Shown: positions 25,429 to 34,329 of the stretch, piece after piece
Layout: every line of letters starts with the position of its first letter
How positions within the stretch are numbered: the stretch's first letter is position 1
Origin: Acanthosoma haemorrhoidale
Lineage: Eukaryota > Arthropoda > Insecta > Hemiptera > Acanthosomatidae
Assembly (NCBI GenBank): GCA_930367205.1
Contig: OV884011.1
Coordinates: forward strand, 123,501,866-123,565,865
Length of the DNA stretch: 64,000 nucleotides
Direction of reading: 5' to 3'
Program-made: the position numbers and the translations under genes
Notes under the pieces: generated by a model
The model's database searches: none
Told to the model about the DNA's origin: nothing
Seen by the model: only the letters and a program-made list of their open reading frames with translations

Positions 25429-25613
25429 AGTTAATGATCGTCAACGAAAAACCTGAAGGAAAAAGGAAAGAGGTTGAACGTAATCACAGATCGAGAGTTG
25501 TCACAAGACTGTTTTTATTAAGCCTTTTAAAGCCTCTTTAAATACATTCGGGATGTTTACATCCCGATGACTTGAGGATTAGGCTGGCTGCCTACGATGG
25601 TCGAACCTTAACT
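25429..25613 (-). repeat. Element B 3' LTR, 185 bp
   Basis: On the minus strand it runs AGTTAAGGTTCG to GACGATCATTAACT. It keeps the inverted repeat of the A LTR (central AA), with the AATAAA signal altered to TAATAAAAAC. It differs from A at many sites, so it is a separate subfamily. Confidence 0.88.
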
Positions 25614-25887
25614 CCCCCCTGCCAGTTTACTCATATCTCATCGTAAACTTCCAACTCCTGCGCACGCAGCACACAGCCTGTAATCCCTTACATCACGCTT
25701 ATGGTCTAATATATTCATAGTCCACAGCAAACAATAGAATACAAAGAAAAGAGTTACTACTGAAATAAAACAAGAATAATAATAATATATAACACATTCG
25801 CCCGTGACCCGGCTGCTGCCAGGTGAAAAAAAAAATGGAACTTATCCACAATATAAGGTATGAAAACAAAAACTCTCTGAGCTTCAC

Positions 25888-28418
25888 ATGTTCGCCTCTC
25901 CTTTGGGGAGGTCATGCTCTCGATGGTCACGAGATTATGTTCCCGAATTATGATGACCTTAAAGGGCCCCTCATACCGAACAAGTTCCTTACTACGATTT
26001 GACACGACTTTTCTGTACACAACGGTCCCAATCGATATTGCCCCTATGCGATCCCGCACCTTCAAATTTGCCCACGCCACGCGCTTGGATTTTTCGCGCA
26101 TAATCTTATCGCGTACCTTGTGCCACATCTTTCCGAGCTGTTTGTGGGTGTTATGGAGCTGTGCCACCATCCCCTCATCCGCCACCGTCTCTGGTCAGTT
26201 CCTCGGTCTCACTCGTAATCCGAACAAAATTTCAAAGGGTGCTAACCCCGTCGTGGCGTGTATCGAGTGGTTGTATGCCGCCACCGCCATGGGCATCGCT
26301 ACGTTCGCCGACAGGCCTTTATCCACCTGATACACGCAGAAGTGGCCACTGAGGGTACTGTGTAACCTTTCGATGGTTCCCCTGCTCTTGGGATGCCCGG
26401 GGGTATTAAAATGCCATGTCACATTCCGTTTTTACATTTCGGCTCTCACGGTTGCATTGTCAAACTCCCGTCCCCCGTCCGACGAGATCCTCTCCGTTAT
26501 GCCGTAGAATTGAAACCATGTGTTGAGGGCTTGTAATATGGAATCTGATGACTTGTCCCCCACAGCATAGGCCATAGCCACTTTGCTAAATGAATCGATG
26601 ATAGTGACCCACATAAAACCCCGGCGTCCCTGCGGGGGATGTCTATCATATTTTGTCTTCCTGCAAACTTCGCATGCTCGGATTACCTCCAGATAGTCCG
26701 CTGCATTCCCCACCAAAAAAAGCGCCTTTGTAGTGCTTGTGCCGTCTCCTTCCCACCGCGGTGGTTGGTTTTCCCTTGGTGATACGCCAGTGTTACCTCG
26801 CGTTGCTGCTCCTCGTCACGCAGGGTCTGGACTGCGGAAAGACACCGACCGTGACCAAATCGTCGCGATCTGACTCCTGCCGTACGTGCTATGGAGTACC
26901 CAATGTTTGATTTTTCCAAATGATCTGCCTCCGCTTATCATTGATGATTTTATCCGTCGTCTCCATATCACGTGGTCTCTCCCCTATAGACTCTTCTGAT
27001 GGTGGATCCGCACTCCTGTCACTATCTTCCCGTGTGCTGCTCCTGCCCGCTTCTCCAGGCGTCCATTCCTCAATAAATTGCCCCATACTGCTCGATAATT
27101 CCCCTTCCTCTATGGCGTTCACCATAATAGCACGCGACAGCCACTCTGCCACGATTTTGTATTTGCCTGGCTTATATACGATATCCAGATTGTATTGAGC
27201 TGAGAATTCCTTCCACCTCGTTACCCTTGAGGAGGATTCTTTGAGTTTTCCGACCCATTGAAGAGGTCGGTGATCCGTATGTATTCGAAACCTTCTGCCA
27301 AATACATACGGACGGAAGTGCCTAATGGCCCACACTATCCCGAGGAGTTCTCGTTCCAGAGCGCTGTACCGCGCCTCCGTGTCCGTCAGGCGTCTGCCCG
27401 CGTAAGCCACCGGTCTTTCCCCCTCCCCGCCTTCCTGTGACAATACTGCCCCCAAGGCATAGTCGCTTGCGTCGGTGGTGATCGTGAAATCCTTCTCGAA
27501 GTTAGGGAAAGCCAAAATCGGCGCCTCCTGCAAACGTGCCAAGCATTTGCGGATATTCTGCTCTATGAGCGGCGTGATCATTATCCGTGCTCCTTTCTGT
27601 AATAAGTTATTAATGGGTACCATATATTCTGCCATGTCCGGCACGAAACGGTGGTAGTAATTGAGCGTGCCCAGTAATCTCCAAATCCCTTTTACGTCTT
27701 TTGGCACCTCCATTTTCTTGATCGCTTCTACTTTCGTCGAGTCTGGTTGAACCCCTTCCTGCGAGATTGTGTACCCTAAAAAACTAATCTGCTCCTGCCC
27801 CAGTGACGATTTGTTTATTGACAGTTTCAACACGAAATCTCTTAATCTCCTAAATACGTTCCGGGGGTGTTGAATATGTTCAGATTCCGTTCGGCTGAAG
27901 ATCAGCTGGTCATCCATGTAAATTTGGCATATATTTTCGTCCACTCCTCTCAGAAGTGCGTCCATGAGACGCTGAAAGGTTATTGGAGCATTTTTGAGAC
28001 CAAACGACATTCTCGTGAACTCAAAATGCCCTCTTTCAAACGAGAACGCCGTTTTATGTTGGTCATGCGCCGCTAGCTTGATCTGATGGTACCCTGCTTT
28101 TAGGTCTAATGTGCTAAAAATTTTCGCACTGTTGAGTCTGTCTAGGATGTCTTCGAACCGCGGGATCGGATAATTTTCGTCCAGGATATTGTCATTAAGT
28201 TTCCGAAAATCCACCACGATTCGGTATTTTTCCACACTATCTCCCGGTCGACTTTTCTTTTTCACTGCCCACAAAGGGCTATTATACGGAGACGTGCTAT
28301 CCCTGATGATACATTGGCGTTTGAGATCCTCGATCTCCTTTCTAATACGTTGTCTGAGCTCTTGTGGATACCGCCTCTCCTTCACATACGTCACCTGCTC
28401 TACTTTTAACGGGATCGA
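25888..28418 (-). pseudogene. Element B pol relic
   Basis: Homologous throughout to element A Pol but broken. The longest open piece (26889-28445) carries RT with FSTLDLKAGYHQI and YMDD, and RNase H with TTDAS and HTDHRPLQW; its first 9-10 codons are 5' leader read-through. About 155 bases corresponding to A 23425-23577 (linker before the integrase zinc finger) are deleted. The zinc finger (HQGKTNH…CEVC) follows in another piece with a frame break after it. A 22-residue in-frame deletion then removes the first catalytic aspartate (VDTF) of integrase, while DGG and IERLHS motifs remain. The C-terminus ends early at SPKERRT and runs into the 3' untranslated region. It is not functional. Confidence 0.88.
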
Positions 28419-28429
28419 CCCCACTTCGC

Positions 28430-28447
28430 TCCCGTGTTTCGGCACCA
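28430..28447 (-). promoter_or_regulatory. Element B primer-binding site (tRNA-Phe type)
   Basis: The minus strand reads TGGTGCCGAAACACGGGA, one mismatch (A for C) from the element A site. It abuts the 5' LTR. Confidence 0.8.
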
Positions 28448-28581
28448 GTTAATGATCGTCAACGAAAAACTTGAAGGAAAAAGGAAAAAGGTTGAACGTA
28501 ATCACAGATCGAGAGTTGTCACAAGAGTGTTTTTATTGAGCCTTTTAAAGCCTCTCTAAATACATTCGGGATGTTTACATC
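28447..28581 (-). repeat. Element B 5' LTR, truncated to about 135 bp
   Basis: Lacks the first ~50 bases (U3 end) compared with 25429-25613. The break falls inside the right arm of the conserved inverted repeat, and TA-rich DNA follows. Confidence 0.85.
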
Positions 28582-28621
28582 ATATATATATCTGTATTTA
28601 CACCATATATATATATATATA

Positions 28622-28935
28622 TATAAGGGTTGCTAGGTCTTCTTATTATAACAATAAGTAATCTGTTTCTCTGTAAAACAAAAGTTTATTTAATTGATAA
28701 TTAGTTTACAACTATTACAAATAAAATATTAATTCATACCTGTAAAACAAAAGAAACAACAATTACAGTTTATTGTTATGACTGTTTGCACTTTACTTAA
28801 TTGTTTACACTGGAAAGCCTTTTAAAAACCTCCTGGTCATATGTCGCTAGCTCCACCTAGTGGTAGCCAACTGAAGCACGCGCGTGATAACAAAGCGCTG
28901 CTAATTCAATTGAAGAAAGCTTACTTTCTTTACAT
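28622..28935 (-). repeat. Element C 3' LTR, 314 bp
   Basis: On the minus strand it runs TGTAAAGAAAGT to AACCCTTATA. It contains TTTTTAAAAGG (TATA-like), AATAAAC signals, and two exact copies of CTTTTGTTTTACAG (+ coordinates 28671-28684 and 28740-28753) that resemble 3' splice sites. Confidence 0.9.
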
Positions 28936-28952
28936 CTCCCCCTCCCACTGTG
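28936..28952 (-). promoter_or_regulatory. Element C polypurine tract
   Basis: The minus strand reads AGTGGGAGGGGGAGA directly before the 3' LTR. It is the expected plus-strand DNA primer. Confidence 0.8.
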
Positions 28953-28985
28953 AAAATTCTCGTGAGAATTTTTATTATATAATGT

Positions 28986-31900
28986 TTATTCTGCTGGTAT
29001 CAGTTTTGTTATGTGGAATAATCCTGTGTCTTCGTTTCTTTTTTCAGTTTTGATTTTAAATATAGTATTTGATATTTTCTCTGCAATTTTGAATGGTCCA
29101 ACCCTAAGTTCATCTAGTTTTTTCCTATTTAATCTATGTCCGTTTTCAATATATACTAAATCACCTGTATTGAATTCCCTTTCCTTTCTGTTTTTGTCAA
29201 ATAATTTCTTATTGTATTCATGTGATTTTATAGTGTTATCTAGAGCTAATTTTCTATCTTCTTTCCAAACCTCTGCATGTGTTAGTTTCCTTAGTTCCTC
29301 AGGTAGCATACTTGTGTTAGTACCATCTAGTAAATATTTAGGTGTAAAACCTGTAACTGAGTGTTCTGTTATGTTATATTTGTCAACACATTCTCTTGCT
29401 ATTGTTGTCCAAGCTTTCTTTTCTTTAGATTCATTGATTCTACATCTTATTTTATTAATTATTGTTTGATTTAATCTTTCATTTATGCCGTTTGAAAATG
29501 GTGCATTTAAGGCTGTATAAATGAGTCTGATATCTTGTTCTTTTAGGTAATTTTTGAATTCTTTAGAATTTAGTCCTGGATATTGGTCTGTTAATATTGT
29601 ACCTATCTTGTTCATTTCTAATGTATTTTGGACTATTTTTATAAAATCACTTGCAGCTTGAGTTTTTGAAGTTAATATATGTGCGTATCTTGTATAGTGA
29701 TCAACTAGAAGATGGAGGTATCTTTTCGTTGATCTTCGACCACCAAATCCACCGATCGTATCAATCGACACTATCTCATACGGCTTTGTTGCTGGTCCTA
29801 ATTGAGACATTAATCCATATTTTGCTTGACCTCTAGATTTATTCTTTTTACAAATTTCGCAAGTTCTGCATATATTCTGAATGTTTTTTATTAATTTTTT
29901 TGAAGTGTAATAAGGACATATTCTGTTTATCATTTGCCTTATTCCGATGTGACACCAGTCTATATGTGTATCTCGTATTAATTTAATGCTTAATTTTTCT
30001 GATAAAACTATCTTCTTTTTGTTTTTAATTTGTTTATAGATTATACCATTTTTATCTGTACTTTTTTTCTTAAGTTCTCCTAATGCTGTATTTTCATTTT
30101 GATCTTTAATTATTTCTTGTAGTTGGATCATGTTTACTATTTTTAATATTTCTTGGGTATTATCTTTTGACTCTAATACCGGATTTCTACTAAGACAGTC
30201 TGCTTCAATATTGAATTTCCCTGGTATATATGTAATTTTGAAGTCAAATTGAGACAAATAATATGTTAAGTCACCTAGTTCCTCGTCTGTTCTTGATTTT
30301 ATATTAAGGTTTTCTAACGGTTTATGGTCTGAATAAACTTCAAATCTTCTTCCAATTAACCAGTATTCCCAATAATTTATCGCTTCCTTTATTGCTAAGC
30401 ATTCCAAATATATAGCTTTTTTTCTTTTTTGCGACTCATTTAATTTTTTTGAGAAATAGGCTACTGGTTTTTCTTTTCCATCTTGTTGGGTTTGTTTCAG
30501 TATTGCACCTATACCTTCTATTGAAGCATCTGTAAATATCTTAATAGGTAAATCTTTATCGAATATTTCTAGGACTGGTTGAGAGCACAATAATTTTTTT
30601 ATCTCTGTGAATGATTTTTCACAATCTTCAGACCAATTATATTTTATATCTTTTCTTAACAATCTATGTAGTGGATCTAGTATTGTTGAGATTTTTGGTA
30701 TATATTTGTGATAGAAATTTATTTTACCTAGAAATTGTCTAACGTTCTTCTGCGTTTTTGGAGTCGGAAAATTGAGTATTGATACTAAATTGTCTTTAAT
30801 TGGTCTTACTGTATTATTTTCTATTATATGTCCGAGATATTTAATTGATTTTGATGCGAACGTGCATTTTTTTAATTTTAATCTGAATCCTTCTTTTATT
30901 ATGGCTTCTAAAACTTGTTTGATATGCATGATATGATCTTCAAAAGTCTCTGAAAATATTAATATGTCATCTATATAATTTTCTGTAAAGTTCTTTAGAT
31001 TATTTTTTCTTAGTATACTTGATAAAATTCTTTGGAAGATTGCTGGTGCTGTTTTTAAACCGAATGGTAGGCAAGTCCATTGATAGTGTCCTTCTTGGGT
31101 TATAAAGCCTGTTTTTTTTCTATCTTCTATCCTTAGTGGTATTGACCAAAATGCTGAATTGATGTCCAGTGATGTAAAATATTTACAATTTCTAGCTTTA
31201 ATTATTAAATCATCAATTAGCGGAAAAGGTTGGGCCTGGGTTGTGACAATCTTGTTCAGATCTCTAAAATCGACACATAATCTGGTTTTTCCTTCACCCT
31301 TTTTTAATGCAAGGGTCACTGGTGCAGCAAATGGACTATACGATTCTTCAATTAAATTTTTTTCTAATAGTTTTGCCACTTGCTGTTCTATTTCTTTTCT
31401 GTCTTCGATTGTGCATCTATATGGTCTTTTACTACAAAATTTTTCCATCAAGAGATCTATTCTTGCTTCATAATCTTTCACAGTCCCTATATCATACTTG
31501 TCTTTAGCAAATATTGTTTTATATTCTTCTATCAATTGTTCTATTTTGAATTTTTTTTCATTATCTAAATGATCTAAATTTATTTTAAAATCTTTCTCTT
31601 TAATATGTTCATTAAAATTTATTTCTATTATATCTTTTCTTTGCGATTGTTTTTGGCTTATATTTAGATTTTCGTCTTGCCTTAATTTAAATTCCTTTAT
31701 TATGTCTAGGCCTATCAAAAAATCATGAAAAGTCTCATTTTCTACAATAAATACATCTACTTCTTTTTCAATATTGAAAATTTTTAATTTTATTCTTGCT
31801 AATCCCTTTGTGAGTGCCACACCACTAATTGTTTTTAATTGTATTTTGTTCTTATCTATATTATTATTTTTTATAGTTTTTATTAATCTTTTATTAATTA

Positions 31901-31990
31901 ATGAAACTTGAGATCCTGAGTCATAGATCCCTTCTATTTTTATCTTATCTTCCAATACAATGTTTAATTTAATTAGTGGTGTGTTTACTC
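28986..31990 (-). CDS. pol: Element C Pol: protease, RT, RNase H, integrase
   Basis: Open for 989 codons from 31955 (numbering used here); in the -1 frame it is open back to the gag overlap at 31990. Protease has IYDSGSQVSLI (D12-S13-G14). RT has FTSLDINSAFWSI, FGLKTAP and YIDD (Y327, D329-D330). RNase H has FTDAS and SDHKPLE. Integrase has an HHCC finger (H-x4-H, CRTCEIC) and catalytic D732, D790, E826 with DD35E spacing. The C-terminus ends in a GPFKI…ITKLIP region like the GPY/F module of Ty3 integrases, with no chromodomain. All catalytic residues I can check are present. There is no ATG at the pol start; expression as a Gag-Pol fusion by -1 frameshifting is expected. The stop lies about 50 bases before the LTR. 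Confidence 0.95.
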
Positions 31991-33109
31991 GTTTTTTGAT
32001 TCATTATATATTTCTACATCTAGGATAGAATTGTTATTTACTTTTTTTGGTGTAGTGTTCTTTTCTCTACTTTCTTCATGTTTTTGGAACCAGCATTTAT
32101 CTTTTGGGTGGTATCTCACACCTTTACCTAAATCTCCACACGTTTTACAAGGTATCTTTACTTCATATTTCTTTTGAGAATCTAATGTAGGTTTTTTTTG
32201 AAAATTTCTTTTATTTACTAAACATTCAAGTTGTCTCAATTCATTAAATAAGTCTGTAGTTTCTTTTAATTTTTCCTTGTTTATTCTATTCAATATAAAT
32301 TCTGGTAACCCTACTGCTATTAATGCTATAAGTGACTTTATATCCATATCTTTGTTAAAATCTATCAAAAGTTTCTCTTTCCTCAAAGCATAATCCGTTA
32401 ACGAACCTTCTCGATATTTAAATGATAGTGCATAGGTTATATTATTCCATCCATTATCTGTGAAACATTTTAAGAATCTTGTTTTCCATTCAGACCAACC
32501 AGCATTTATTGTTAGTCTTATGAGTGTGGAAGAGTGCCAGTCTAAACTTGGTTTATCAAAAAATAGTTTCATTAGTTCAATTTTTTCCTCACTTTTATCT
32601 ATTTGAAATCTAGAACACTCTTTTTCAAAGCTTTCTATCCACTGTTTAGCATTAGTATTTTTGCTTGAAAATGTTTCTATGAGAAGTTTTTCTGATATTT
32701 TTTTTAAGTCTTTCTCGTTATCTTTCTTCTGTGTTGTTTCTATCAGTTTCTCTAGTATTTCCTTTAGACTATGATCTTGTGTTTTGTTTGTACTTTCCTC
32801 ATTTATTTCCTCTAAATATTGATCTTTAAATTGCAGATTTCCATCTTCATCTATGTATGTGCCCTCTAATTCTTTTGTCATTGTAATCCACACTCTTCTT
32901 ATCTGATTTCTTCTGTTTAATGAATTAACTAACTTTGTGTACTTACTTGTCTTTTTCAACTCCACATGATCTTCCATATATTTGAATTCTTCTGGCAATA
33001 TATATCTTCTTCCATCTCCTGTACCAATTGAGGTGATGGCAATTGCATTGGCTTTACTGTCTTTTGGTGAAGTCACTACCGTAAATTCAAAGTGCAGTTT
33101 TGACATCAT
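31985..33109 (-). CDS. gag: Element C Gag
   Basis: 374 codons from the ATG at 33109 (a second ATG follows directly); the frame is open a few codons further but only via TTG. The N-terminal ~130 residues are charged, with an E/K-rich helix. The middle part (KQWIESFEKEC … LDWHSSTLIRL … YREGSLTDYALRKEKLL … LIALIAVGLPEFI) has the pattern of a Ty3/gypsy capsid, the same fold family as Arc/PNMA capsids. A variant zinc knuckle CX2CX9HX4C (C321 to C339) replaces the usual CX2CX4HX4C. The C-terminal tail is basic and N-rich. It would form the particle and bind RNA. The start lies only about 17-20 bases from the LTR, an unusually short leader. Confidence 0.88.
   Translation of the reverse strand: MMSKLHFEFTVVTSPKDSKANAIAITSIGTGDGRRYILPEEFKYMEDHVELKKTSKYTKLVNSLNRRNQIRRVWITMTKELEGTYIDEDGNLQFKDQYLEEINEESTNKTQDHSLKEILEKLIETTQKKDNEKDLKKISEKLLIETFSSKNTNAKQWIESFEKECSRFQIDKSEEKIELMKLFFDKPSLDWHSSTLIRLTINAGWSEWKTRFLKCFTDNGWNNITYALSFKYREGSLTDYALRKEKLLIDFNKDMDIKSLIALIAVGLPEFILNRINKEKLKETTDLFNELRQLECLVNKRNFQKKPTLDSQKKYEVKIPCKTCGDLGKGVRYHPKDKCWFQKHEESREKNTTPKKVNNNSILDVEIYNESKNE
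31991..31997 (-). promoter_or_regulatory. -1 ribosomal frameshift site A AAA AAC
   Basis: On the minus strand the gag codons TCA AAA AAC GAG TAA contain the canonical slippery heptamer A AAA AAC in the correct phase, two codons before the gag stop. The -1 frame is open from there straight into pol (CGA GTA AAC …). No strong stem-loop was obvious downstream by eye. Confidence 0.85.
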
Positions 33110-33129
33110 AAACAAATTGTTGTTTTATA
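33110..33129 (-). promoter_or_regulatory. Element C leader; atypical primer-binding region
   Basis: The minus strand after the LTR reads (T)ATAAAACAACAATTTGTTT, then the gag ATG. There is no TGG, so no ordinary 3'-tRNA priming. AAACAACAATT (33115-33125) is complementary to AATTGTTGTTT inside the LTR of the same strand (33258-33268). This would allow Tf1-like self-priming, but AT-rich chance pairing is possible. Confidence 0.5.
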
Positions 33130-33439
33130 AGGGTTGCTAGGTCTTCTTATTATAACAATAAGTAATCTGTTTCTCTGTAAAACAAAAGTTTATTTAATTG
33201 ATAATTAGTTTACAACTATTACAAATAAAATATTAATTCATACCTGTAAAACAAAAGAAACAACAATTACAGTTTATTGTTATGACTGTTTGCACTTTAC
33301 TTAATTGTTTACACTGGAAAGCCTTTTAAAAACCTCCTGGTCATATGTCGCTAGCTCCACCTAGTGGTAGCCAACTGAAGCACGCGCGTGATAACAAAGC
33401 GCTGCTAATTCAATTGAAGAAAGCTTACTTTCTTTACAT
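33126..33439 (-). repeat. Element C 5' LTR, 314 bp
   Basis: Same length and by eye identical to 28622-28935. The right flank is TATATATATATATCTG. Confidence 0.9.
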
Positions 33440-34150
33440 ATATATATATATCTGTGGCCTAAACGGGGTTCATAGCCCTTGTTCTACTTAGGTAGAACTT
33501 ACTGGCACTAATAGATGAGTGGTTTTAGTACGATGGCAGTCAAGAGTTCCCACTAATAAATTAGATACTTTTGTCAAGACAATTGTGGCAAGAGAAGCCA
33601 AATGAAAACAGATGGCGCGTTAATCAGAGGTTGTGGCGCGCTGACTAGGAACCGATCGGGTGCACCCGCCTACCGAATAATTCGGAACAATTGCTGCAGA
33701 TGTTTGCCTTAATTCCTAAAAGCTGCCTTGTTACCACAGATTAAGACCTTTAAAGTGTTGAGGATCCTTAACTGCACTAAGCTCATATATCGTAGGGATG
33801 TGAGAACCAGGGTAGTAATAACAAGTTGATCCAAAATGATTTAAAACACAAAATTTGCTACATATAGTGTGGTAATTTACGTAACTACTTTAGGATATGA
33901 TTTTTCTCTAAATAAGTATTTTATTGAACATGATCTTACACCCAGAAACAAAATATCCACTGATATTGAACAGAAGCTTAGCTACCGGATGTATGATAGA
34001 GACATATAGGGAGGACAGGTGGGTTGGGAGCAACCAAAGGTTATTGGCTAGACTAGTTCCGATTTCTTCAATAAATAGGTCTCACTAAACCAAGATTTCG
34101 GTTTATTGAGTTTAGCACTTGGAATATGCTGCTAAGCCTCGTTCCCTGCT
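33440..34150. other. Intergenic stretch, nothing recognised
   Basis: Starts with the TA repeat that received element C. A perfect 7-bp hairpin (GTTCTAC/GTAGAAC) lies near 33480. No frame of interest. Confidence 0.5.
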
Positions 34151-34151
34151 T

Positions 34152-34290
34152 CATTTTTTTTTCTTTCATAGCCCCTTTAAATTCACAGATAATTATGTAT
34201 AATTATAGATCCTCAGGCGAATCTATTTACAAATTATTTTTGTATTTCCTGTAGCATCGCTACATTATATACAGGTTTTGTTATTTTATA
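34152..34290 (-). mobile_element. 3' tail of the Jockey-like family (copy 1)
   Basis: About 123 bases (34168-34290) nearly match 52511-52634 and more loosely 42429-42500 and 55161-55240. The plus-strand T run at 34152-34160 reads as a poly(A) tail on the minus strand. It holds two inverted repeats: TAGATCC/GAATCTA (34206-34225) and TGTAGC/GCTACA (34250-34264). A further 11-bp hairpin with one mismatch (CTGCTGAT…ATCAGCAG) lies just beyond, at about 34297-34325. It is a 5'-truncated insertion without coding sequence. Confidence 0.75.
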
Positions 34291-34329
34291 TAAATCTGCT
34301 GATGCATAGAACATGTATCAGCAGTTTAT

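Larger units (their letters stand above)
25429..28581 (-). mobile_element. Element B: deleted relative of element A, minus strand
   Basis: Reads from a truncated 5' LTR (28447-28581) through a primer site, a pol relic and a polypurine tract (GGGGGG side at 25614-25620) to a full 3' LTR. Gag, protease and Pol N-terminus are missing: the primer site joins pol directly near 28415-28425. The two LTRs differ at about five positions over about 135 shared bases, so B is older than A. The left end sits in TA repeats (ATACAT|AAG). The right LTR breaks off in the right arm of its inverted repeat (…GTTTACATC) and is followed by TA-rich DNA. Confidence 0.88.
28622..33439 (-). mobile_element. Element C: apparently intact Ty3/gypsy-type LTR retrotransposon
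   Basis: Two 314-bp direct repeats (28622-28935 and 33126-33439), identical by eye, bound a compact 4.8-kb element. Exact ends are blurred because the element sits in TA repeats; the likely target duplication is TATA. On the minus strand it reads LTR, about 20-base leader, gag (374 codons), a -1 slippery site, pol (about 1,000 codons), about 50 bases with a polypurine tract, LTR. Both frames are free of stops. The protein is unlike that of A and B, so C is a separate lineage; a decayed relative lies at 8650-9000. There is no env and no chromodomain. It is the best candidate in the window for an active element. Confidence 0.92.
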
